Shown piece after piece: positions 11,725 through 20,930 of a stretch of DNA of 64,000 bases. The notes under the pieces are model-generated. The model was not told the origin of the DNA. It did no database searches and was given only the letters and a program-made list of their open reading frames with translations. This stretch comes from Cladophialophora immunda. Lineage: Eukaryota; Ascomycota; Eurotiomycetes; Chaetothyriales; Herpotrichiellaceae. Position 1 is the stretch's first letter, and each line of letters begins with the position of its first letter. The translations under genes were made by a program, and so were the position numbers. Where the stretch lies: NCBI RefSeq assembly GCF_000835495.1, contig NW_015622541.1, positions 2,604,001 to 2,668,000 of the forward strand. The letters are read 5' to 3'.

Positions 11725-12227
11725 ATTTTGCCTGGGGCCACCAGATTCTTGGGAATCAACCCGCAGCCTAGGAGATATGAGACGATGCCACGCCGAAGTT
11801 GAGGAGTGCCAAGACATAACGACATGGCGATGTCGTTGTGGCCCGTGCACGCAAAGAGCACGCCAAGACAAACTGCACATGAGAAGATGGACAGCAAGGC
11901 CTGCGTGTGTATCGTGTGTATCGAGAGCCCCCAAAAAACCCCCCACCCATCACCGCGCGTTGGGGGCGACAGCCGAGCAAAGTCTGGTACAGTCCGTCCA
12001 GAAGACCTGCGAGCCTGACCAGTGATGTTGTTAGCGTCATGCAAGCGAGCAGGCAGCAGGGCGCCTCAATCGCCGCAAACCCCCAGGAGAGCGCTGTAGT
12101 AGTCACCATTTCGGATACAGGGCGATGAAAAGCCGTGGTTTGCAGTCTGTTGCAAGGTTGGCGCGCACACGGGATTAAGAGCCTCCCCTGGGGGTTTTTT
12201 CTTTGTTATCAGTAACTTCCCAGAGCC
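11725..12227. other. Intergenic spacer with small inverted repeat
   Basis: 3' flank of the CorA-like gene and promoter of the oxygenase gene. A perfect 8-bp inverted repeat (AACGACAT / ATGTCGTT) with a 4-bp spacer lies at 11818-11837. No further gene was seen. Confidence 0.5.
11818..11837. repeat. 8-bp inverted repeat, 4-bp spacer
   Basis: The arms AACGACAT and ATGTCGTT flank GGCG, about 95 bp after the CorA-like stop codon. It could be a 3' UTR hairpin or a palindromic protein-binding site, or chance. Confidence 0.5.
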
Positions 12228-13380
12228 ATGGTGACGAATGACGGAGGATGGGACACCACGGCCTCAATGGTCTTCATCAAACCCGGGTCGTGGCCGTCGG
12301 ACGAAAAACCCTACGAACTGCTCTACATCCCCACGGACGAGTCCCCGACGTCCAACTACGAGGTGCACACGGTGCCCAACATCCCGGTTCGTGACATGCG
12401 ACCGTCCCTCGAGGCCCTGGACCTGGACCGGCACGGCTTCATCGTCGCCTCGCTGGCCAGTGCCCTCCGCTACGAGAACATCCGGGACGAAAAGGCGCTC
12501 CGGGACGTCTACGCCGCGGAGCTGCGCCACTTGCTGCTCGAGACTCTGGGCGCCCGTGCGGTCTTCATCCACGAGTGTGTGGTGCGTACAAAGTGGTTTT
12601 CCTTCTGTGTTCGCCGACGGGATGGCGTGAGTGACTGACGCCCCCGCTGACAACAACAAAACCCAAGTTGAGAAAACGTCCGAGCGATGCCGGTGCCACA
12701 CATCAAGGGTATGGACAACCCATCCCAATCGCACACACAGGTGAGAAAAGGGGTCATGGTTCAACGACATGAAAGGGGTTCGGAACCTGATTGAAGCAAG
12801 AAAGACTACACGCCCGGCTACGTGCACAAATTGGTGGACCAGCTGGTCCCGGGAGAGAAGGCCTCCCTGGTCAAGGACCGTCGCTTTCAGATGCTGAAGT
12901 AGTGATGATGCCCCCCGCCCGCCGACTCCTGCTGTGCCCACTCGTTGCAGGCTGTCTGTCGATCTGACCGCCATTCCGCCTAGTGTTTGGAAGCCTCTCC
13001 GGGGCCCCCTCCGCGACTGGCCCCTCGCCCTGTGCGACCTGCAGTCCCTGCAACCCGAGCATCTGGTCGCGCTGGACGAGGTCCACGCCCAACAGTCCCT
13101 GGAGTCGCAGCATGTCCTCTACGACCCGGCGCAGCGCTGGCACTATCTGAGTAACCAGCAGGCGCACGAGCTGCTGATCTTCAAAGCGGCGGATTCGGTC
13201 GTGCCTGGAGAAGGTACGTATTGCACACTTTCTTCCACGACCTGGGATGGCTTTGGAAATCACTAGATTGATGACGTGGGCGTCTGGATAGTGCCACATG
13301 CGTCGTTTCTAGACCCCCGCGCACCGACCGATGGTGCTCCGCGCGAGAGCATTGAATTTCGGGTCCTTGTGGTCTACTGA
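12228..13380 (+). CDS. AsaB/CmcJ-like 2-oxoglutarate oxygenase-like enzyme
   Basis: Five exons (12228-12581, 12668-12740, 12805-12898, 12984-13213, 13292-13380) give 279 residues, the usual length. Conserved family blocks are YELLYIPTDE, NIPVRDMRP, the metal-binding IAHTDYTP (HxD near residues 142-144), NVWKPLRGP.RDWPLALCD, RWHYLSNQ..HELLIFK, and a distal HASFLDP near the end followed by APRESIEFR. These place it with the fungal hydroxylase/desaturase family that includes AsaB of aspergillic acid synthesis and the CmcJ-like methoxylase component. Members act on small metabolites. The splice sites at exons 3 and 4 were chosen because they restore the HTDYTP and NVWKP motifs; other acceptors give non-homologous frames. 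No other biosynthetic genes (PKS/NRPS) are present in the window, so the substrate is unknown. Confidence 0.85.
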
Positions 13381-14447
13381 TCTCGGGGTTTGAATTTCAA
13401 TTTGGACGGCACGCGGGATGGTTTTTGCTACATCCAAGGGAACAAAGATTTGATATTCAATTGCGCTGTGTCAATGCTCGGTGTCGTGGATCTCCAGCGT
13501 GAACTCTTTCCCAGCCAACGTGTGTCTCTCGTCAGTAGAGCCCACCTCGCCGGAATGGTGATCTCCATGCTTCACGTTGTTGCAGCAATGTCGCGGCATC
13601 AGCTCGAGTCCGCGGGGGTGGCGGCCTGAGCACAGAATGAGCCATGTCAATCAGCCGCGTAAAATATCCTCGTTGCTAGCTAGTCCCGCGAGCCTCGAGC
13701 ATCTTGACAAATGCCTCGATCGTGTCCAACCGCAGCACTTTGGTCCCGTCAGCGGAAGCATCCTGTAGCGGCTGCGCGCCTTTTCCACCGCCCAAGCTCT
13801 TTGAGAAGCACGACGGATCGTGTCTCGACTCTTCGCTGGCGCGCTTGTCGACGTTGTTCGGCCAGTTCGCTTTCCAAGGCTGGTTTTGGGAAGACATTGT
13901 AGAGGGCGGGAGAGGTGTTGCTTTTGTTTCAACTGACCGGAGGAAGGTGTTTGGTAAATACAGGGGTCCAATACAGCTCTTCAGGACTGTCGATTAGAAG
14001 CTGCTGGACGGATCGAGGAGGATGCAGGGAGCGTCGCAAAACCAGGAGGATGAGGGGCAGAGTATTTGTAACGCGGGGACATTGGTGGATATGAGAACAT
14101 CGGTTCGTCCCTTTCCAGCCGCCATTCCGAAGTACGAGCAGTAACAAGCAGTAGGTGAGTGATTAGGGTGCTGCCGAGCCGCCTGCTCGCCTACCATCTG
14201 CTGTTCATCACAAGAAACGATCATCAGGCCCGTGGGCGGCAAATGGGGCCGGGCTCCCCCCAAGCATCGCTGGCCACGCGCCTCTTTTTCCAGCCCCGTC
14301 TAAGCATCTTCAGCACTTGAATACTTGTATACTCGACAGTGGTTCGAGAAACTTGTTGCGATTTCCCCGTGTCTCTACCAACTCCGGGCGCTTCTTGGAA
14401 TCCGGCCTGTCTGTCAGTAACCTTCGCGATCCTTCGCTCGGGGGACG
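13381..14447. other. Intergenic spacer with one small ORF
   Basis: The region lies between the oxygenase gene and copy B. Apart from the small minus-strand ORF at 13676-13897, nothing was recognised. Confidence 0.5.
13676..13897 (-). CDS. Possible small protein, 73 residues
   Basis: An ATG-started single-exon frame of 73 codons with coding-like composition. The N-terminus is polar (QPWKANWPNNVDKRASEESR) and the C-terminus ends in a plausible amphipathic helix (LRLDTIEAFVKMLEARG). No homologue comes to mind and no signal peptide or membrane helix is present. It lies between accessory genes and may be a real small ORF or chance. Confidence 0.35.
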   Translation of the reverse strand: MSSQNQPWKANWPNNVDKRASEESRHDPSCFSKSLGGGKGAQPLQDASADGTKVLRLDTIEAFVKMLEARGTS

Positions 14448-15977
14448 ATGTCCACGGCACAGAGCTCTGAAGCGGCCTCCTTGGCCCAAGCTTGCTGGGT
14501 TGAAAAATACAACGACACGCCATTCGGAACTTTCCAAATGCTTGATTTTCTGATTCGGAGGGCCGGGATCACCTATGAGCAGTATGTGGGCAACCCAAGG
14601 CTCCTGCAGGATCAGTGGGAGCGAATCATGGACCATGATCCGTCGGATTTCGAAGACCTGTCGTCCTTGCCCGGTCGATGCACCTCATTTGCTGGCCAGG
14701 TGGTCAACTGCCTCAAAGAGAGACATCCGGACGTGTACGATTTTCGCTACATTGACATTGGCAAGCATCGCGTGGCATTGTGCCCAGGGACTAGTGTCTT
14801 GATCGATTCAAGTTTGAAAGGCGTTTCCGCAGGATCACCAGGGAGTGGCCTCGTCAAGAATGATCATCGGCTTTTTTCATGGAAGGCGAATTCAAGAGGC
14901 CTTGCGTCGGGATTCCAAAGCTTCAAGGGGGATGCCAAACAAGGCATCTGGGTTACGGTAAGGCCTGCCATTAAGTCGTGCCTTGAAGGGCTGGGTCGCG
15001 GCTGCTAATCGAGAAGATAGGAGGGCCCTTTCGAGGAAGCATCTCTAAGTGAATGCATGCGCAGGTGCCTGGGAGAAATAATTGAAAACGCCACCGATCC
15101 TTTCTGCACATTCCGGTAGGGTCAAAATGCAAACCTCTTGTGCTGTCAGACGAGCCGGAAAGATCTCACCTCATGCAGAGAATGTTCTGAAGAAGGCGGA
15201 CAAATGTTTGCAGCGGTTGAATGGGATCTTGACGAACATAGATTGTCGCTGGCGCTAGATCCAGAGTTGTGCAGCAACAAGACGTACTTGGTGGATTTCA
15301 TTTTTGACAAGGATGGAGATGACGATACCGAGGGCGTATGCAAAGAGATTCTAAAAGAGTTTGTCGACACCGTGGAATACACCGGCAAGTTCGGGAAAAG
15401 CCAGTGGAGTCACTGTGAGAGGCTTCACGAGTGTATTTGGAAGGCTGCAAAGACGCTCTGGGGTCATCCTCGTGCTCAAGTGCCGTCTGAGAAGATGGGA
15501 ATCTCGAAAGAGATATGGACGGGAGCCAAGGAGAGGCACATGCTGATGTTGAGATTAGCAGCGGACATACAAGAGCTGGTGAAGGAGATTGATCCGAACC
15601 TTTCACATATTTTGGACGAGAGTTCCGCACTGATCGAGGACTTGGAGGAATCCAACGAGGTGCGACTCGCTTTGCAGGAAGAGTTGAACACCCGTACGGA
15701 AGATCTGGCAATGGGCAAAGCGGACGAGCTAGCGATGGCAGAGGTGCAACAAGAACTGGAGTTGCAAACGGCAAGGATGAAAGAAAACCTGAGCAAGGTG
15801 AGAGCGAAATGGTATGAGGCCTCAAATATGAATGATAGCATCCTTTCGAAGGCTAGCGAATTGCTGGAGACTTACGATATGATAATAACGCGATTGGAAA
15901 AGACGGTGAGACGTCGTAAGGGACTGGGCCGGGAAATCCAAACGAAACTGAGAAACAGACAGGAAAAAGCAAAGTAA
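14448..15977 (+). CDS. Unrecognised family, candidate Cys-His-Asp triad protein (copy B)
   Basis: Paralogue of the 3907-5444 gene in the opposite orientation. Three exons (14448-14957, 15021-15115, 15179-15977) give 467 residues. The conserved PGRCTSFA puts the candidate nucleophile at C78; H107 and D120 follow, with the same 13-residue His-to-Asp spacing as copy A. The exon-2 product carries a second conserved block (LS.CMR.CL.EII.....PFC.FR in outline), and exon 3 opens with VEWDLDEHRL, matching VSWELEERKL of copy A. The rest is long coiled coil rich in Glu, Leu and Ala with a very basic C-terminus. No signal peptide or membrane segment is evident. The enzymatic reading is inference; it could equally be a structural or regulatory fold. 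Confidence 0.83.
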
Positions 15978-16192
15978 GTAGTCGGGCCAGGTATGAGGAG
16001 GTACGGGTACGGGCACGGGAGAAAGAACTTGAATCGAGGGCGCGTCTGGAGACACAGGGGCAGGAAATGACACGGGGTTGACAATAGATCCTATGCGGCT
16101 CACTGTTCCCTGTTCTAGCACAACAAGTGTAATATGATCAAGACGGCCGAAGGCATTCTAACCCATCATCCCGGCTCTATAGCGTTGGAAAC

Positions 16193-17603
16193 TCAGCTTC
16201 CGGCATTGGCGTGAGCATACCTGAATGCCTCTCCGGCATATGAAGAGGCAATCTTCTTCGCCGCCAGCTCCTCTTCGATATCCATCAGGCGATTGTATTT
16301 GGCCACTCGTTCGCCCCGACACGGCGCACCAGACTTCAAGTGGCCGCAGCCAATCGCCACCGTCAGATCCGCTATGAAGTCGTCCGTCGTTTCCCCGGAG
16401 CGATGAGACACAAAGACAGACCAGCCGAGCTTGAACGCCTTTTCTGCGGCGGCGATGGCCTCGCTCACGGTCCCGATCTGGTTCACCTTTAGGAGCAGAG
16501 AGTTACAGGCGTCGGCCTGGGAGGCCTTTTCGATCCGCCGGATATTCGTGGCCAGGAGATCGTCGCCCACCAGTTCGACGTTGCTGACCTTGCAGATCTG
16601 GTTGAAGGCGCTCCAGGAGTCCCAGTCGTCTTGGGCAAAGGGGTCTTCCAAAAGCGCAATTGGATATTTCCCGACCAGACCCTGATACAAGTCTGTCAGC
16701 TGTGCCCTGGACAGTTTCTGAGGCTCGCTTGATTTAAAGCCCAAGTCATATTGGCCGTCGTGGAAAAACTCGCTCGAGGCGGGATCGATCCCGATTTTGA
16801 AAAGTCCCTCGTATCCGGCGGCTTTGATAGCCTCCGTGATGAGATCCAAGGCTTCGTGAGGCTTCGAGATGGGCGGCGCGAAACCGCCTTCGTCGCCAAT
16901 GCCGATGGCAGCCTTGCCGAACGTCTTGGTGATGATTGCCTTCAGCTCTTGATATACCTCAGCCGCCCATTGGATGCCTTGGGCGAAGGAGGCGGCTCCC
17001 ACCGGTGCAATCATGAATTCTTGAAACGCCATCGGGTTCCCGGAATGGACCCCTCCATTGAGCACGTTCAAGAACGGTACGGGAAGGACGAAGTCCTGCC
17101 GGCGTGATTGAGTTTCGCGCGCCAGAAACTCGTACAACGGGATCCCCTTGATCATAGATTCGTCAGTGCATTGCTCGGTGAGAGACGGCAACAACAACAA
17201 CAATCCCTTTGCAACTCACATTTGCTGCCGCACATGCCCTAGCACAAGCCAGACTGACCCCGAGGATGGCATTGGCACCCAAATTGCTCTTGTCCGAGGA
17301 CCCGTCCAGGTCGATCATGAAGCTGTCTATCTCTTTCAGGCCCGCCTTCAGGTCAAACCCTTTGGCGATGAGCGCGGGGCCAATGACTTCCTTGACATTC
17401 TGCACCGCTTCGAGGACGCCGTTTCCTCCGAACGCCTTCCCGCCGTCTCGTCGCTCGACGGCTTCGTAATCGCCCTTCGACGCCCCCGACGGCACAATGG
17501 CGCGAAATTTCCCATCGGAGGTCTCGACGTCGACCTGGACGGTAGGTTTACCGCGGGAGTCTAGCCGTTGAGCGGCTGTCACAGAAGTTAGCACAGTTGC
17601 CAT
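16193..17603 (-). CDS. ENO: Enolase (divergent paralogue)
   Basis: Phosphopyruvate hydratase, converting 2-phosphoglycerate to phosphoenolpyruvate in glycolysis. Two exons (17603-17220, 17146-16193) give 445 residues. Catalytic and Mg2+-binding residues (yeast numbering) are all visible: H159 in GGVHSGN, E168 in FQEFMI, E211 in [10 protein letters not shown]246 in [10 protein letters not shown]295 in LLEDPF, D320 in VGDD, K345 in [10 protein letters not shown]373 in SHRSGETTD and K396 in [12 protein letters not shown]. The N-terminus differs from housekeeping fungal enolases ([13 protein letters not shown] rather than the usual DSRGNPTVEVDV). This suggests a second, divergent enolase rather than the main one. 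The gene is convergent with copy B, 215 bp away. Confidence 0.93.
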
Positions 17604-18716
17604 GTTTTCAAACGAATTCCTGGTGGCTAGTTGAGTGTAGCTGAGGTTTTCAGGAAGGGGCAGACAAACATAACCTGAGTATCTTTTTGCAAAATAATCA
17701 CATGCGCATTCGCAGTGATCGGGGGCTCAGACGACTGCGTTACCTCGATACAAGAAATCTGGATTACCCATCTCATGATATTTCTTTGAGCCCGCCCGGC
17801 TGTCACGGTCCGGACGGAATGTCTATATTGACATCGATCCATCTCTCCCTGAAGCTTACACTTTGAATGAGGACATCACGGCCGGGCATGTGTTTGAGTG
17901 TTTGGAAGATTTGATGCCATGAGCTCGTTGGGTACCTCTACCATAGTTGACTTGGTCCAAAAGCGGCAGACTTAATACTCCTGAACGTCGAGATCGGGAA
18001 TCGCCTTGAGCAAGTCTGCCATGGTCGACTAGGTCATGCGACTGGGGTTCGTCTCCAGGAGGAACATCCACCCCACTGCTGCATCAGTTACTCCACTGTT
18101 TGGATCCCAGTTCTCCATCGATTTTCGTTCTTCACTGTGTCGTCGCTAGTGTCACTTGCAACTATTGGATGGGATGAGGCTGGGAAGACGAACATGCTTC
18201 AGTCCGGTGTCTCGGCGCGGTGACGTAGAATCTAGAATCTGGAACTGAATATCTGAACTGCAATCAGAGAAGTGTGTGATGACGAACCATAATCGACATG
18301 ACACCACAGACTCTAGTGAGTCGGTGCCAATGAAAGAGAGATGTTTGGAGCAGGGAATGCGGGCTGAAGAAAGCGTAAAGCCTCCGTCCGATGTGCTCCT
18401 CTTGAAACGGTTAGAGGAACGTCACAGCCAAATCCGATAGCTGGGGATCATGCCGTCGAGCTACGGCCTCGGGAAATAGGTGAAATAGCTGATTATTCAA
18501 TATATAGCCAGAGCACTCTCTCAAAAATGACAAGACGTATGACATGAAAAGACATGTATCTCCACCCCCTGCCTTTTTCCAATAGCCATGATCTCCTCGT
18601 GACCCACGCTCAACACCTGCGCTATTCCTTGAATGATGTGCCAACACCGGCCAGGAGCTCTTGCCTATGTCAAGTAACGTCCGGAAGAGCCCAGATTGTT
18701 TGAATCCCGCCGCAGA
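17604..18716. other. Intergenic spacer
   Basis: Upstream region of enolase and 3' flank of the next minus-strand gene. No credible exon was found; short frames have no coding character. Confidence 0.5.
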
Positions 18717-19981
18717 CTACGCCGACGGCCTTACTCCGTTTTCCAGCAACAACTTCTCATTGCCCGGGAATCGGTCGTTCATGAAATGCGAGTAGAAGCG
18801 GAAGTAGTCTTTCAAGACACTGTCGCCCCCGGCAGAATCTTCGTCGCCTCCATATGCTGCTTTCTTGGCCCCTTTGGCGAACGCCAAGATTGGATAGGAT
18901 TCGACGTCCTTCTCCTCTTGCAAGAGGATTTGCTCGAGAACCTTGGCTTTGTGCGCAATGCTGTTGAAGTGCCACTGCTTGCCCCGGTAGCGCATCGAGA
19001 GGTTGAAATCCTTGAGGGTAAGCGTTTGAGAAGAAGCCGGCGTGGAGGATTGAGCTTCGGGCTTGGACGGGCGCGGTATTTCAACAACGACTGTCGGGTT
19101 GACTGGTGTGAAACCCGCATGCGCGTTTGAGTTGGCTGAAGGTCGAGCATTCGAGATGACCGTGGTGTAGGTAGACGCGGTTTGTGGCTGAATCTCTTCT
19201 CTCGAGGTGCCGTCTGTGCCGGTCTCTTCATGTGGCCCTACTGATTTGCGCCGCTTCTTACCGGACTCAGAGAAGCGGTCACGGCTAGCACGGTGACGCT
19301 TTCTGCTTTCGCTGCGTGGGAGGGCGGCATCTCTATCTGAACCGTGATGAATACTTCCGGCATCGGATTCTGGTACGTGAAGAGGCACGGCAGTCAGCCA
19401 GCTGTCCTTCTGTTCGACAGGTTCTGCCGATGACATAGGGACTCCCTAAAAGGGACGTGCTTACCATCAGAGGAGTCGCTTCCATCAACGTGATTGTGGT
19501 TACCAGTTCCGGCACCATCGACGGTTTCCGGGGTTCCCTGTTTTGGAGAGTGCAGCAAGCAGCCAGGACAATTCACGGCACCGTTGGTACGCTTATGGAG
19601 GCGATCAATGGTATACCACCGTTGCATTTTCATGATCTCGGTCAAGTAGTGGAGAATGGTTAGACGATGCTCGCTAGCTTCCCATTGATAGTTCTACGCG
19701 TCTTTGTTAGCCTGGACCCAAACCAACGCCGTCTAGATGAAAACATCCACGTCAAACGGCGAGCTTACAAGCGCAGCGTCCCACGAGAAATGTCGGCTAC
19801 CGCCTCCGGACTCGAGGAAATTCCAGGCGACAGGTTCGATTGCGGCATCGGGCGCGTTGGGAAGGTCATCGATCTGAGCTTTGAGGTAAGATTGAGCATC
19901 TTTGCGGAGGTTGGACTCGGCAACTCCGTCCATGCCCAGCTCGGCGCACAGCACCGCGATGGACTTTGGACCCTTAGGCAT
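18717..19981 (-). CDS. Unknown basic protein, probably nuclear
   Basis: Three exons (19981-19769, 19693-19465, 19423-18717) give 382 residues with all phases closing. I do not recognise a family. The first 120 residues look folded (a helical segment containing WNFLESGGG, WDAAL, YQWEASEHRLTILHYLTEI). A disordered middle contains basic clusters (SRKRHR, GKKRRK) that resemble a nuclear localisation signal. The last 90 residues again look folded and aromatic (DFNLSMRYRGKQWHF, DYFRFYSHFMNDRFPGNEK). Two Cys are present as CPGC. The gene is divergent from MRE11 across 950 bp. Possibly a conserved Pezizomycotina nuclear protein. Confidence 0.75.
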
Positions 19982-20930
19982 CTTGGTAGAATTATAGTGA
20001 GCGATGGGATCCTCGCATAGACGCTAGGCTGTAGAGAGACAGAGGAAATATGGATGAGAGGTCGGCGCTGAGAAGGACGTTGGAAGTTTGGCGTCGGGGG
20101 GGCGCGTTGGGAAGAGATGACGCTTTTGAAGGGGAGGTGTTGCTAGCTGGACCGCCGCATCCGCCGACGCCGACGCCTCGGCCGACAGCAACACCAGCGG
20201 GAGGGGCCGGCGCAAACAGGGGGGTGGAAACGAGCAACTGTCACTCTACCAGGGCGTCACCAGGAGGGCTGTGCGACCAGGGACAGTGAACGTGCCGAAC
20301 GTAGTTGGCCCCGGGCAGATTCCTGTGGCATGTGAAGTGTCAAGCTGCGTCGTGCTCGGGTCATGTATCGATCGCCGTCGGCCGCCCAACCACGCGGCAA
20401 AGGTGAAGAACTCTGTAGATCCAGAACTATCTTTTGCATCGGCTATCAAAGTACAGGAGGACTATGTTCGAACAGGAGAGAAGAGGTCTGCCATGATGTA
20501 CAAGGCGTGTCCGAGGGTGGGTTGTGATTTTGCGGTCGCGAGGCGCAGGCAGTAGAGAAGAAACAGGTCTTGGTTTGGGCTGCGGCTGCGTGTGCGTCTT
20601 GCGTGTGGCGACGCAAATTCATCGGCGCGTCTCACAATCCTTCTTCATCACCAACTCCCCCTGCTTCACAACCAGTGTCCTGTTCTATATGGAATAGCAG
20701 TCAAATGAAACATTTCCTTCCAGCCCAGGTTCACATATGTCTCGCCCTCGATTCGCCCAGGGATTGTTGTGATTTGTTGATCCCTCTCACTCCAACGAAC
20801 AGGCAGCAAACGCGCCAATTCCCCCACAGCCTCTCGACCCTTCGAGACACGCGAAACAGCTACTCTTCACAGCCTCCTTCTAGACGGCAAGACTCCAATG
20901 TTCTCTCCATTCCGTTGAAAGGTAGACACC
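19982..20930. promoter_or_regulatory. Divergent promoter region of the unknown gene and MRE11
   Basis: The 949 bp between two divergent start codons should hold both promoters and the MRE11 5' UTR. The last 250 bp are pyrimidine-rich, typical of fungal 5' UTRs. No specific element was identified. Confidence 0.4.
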
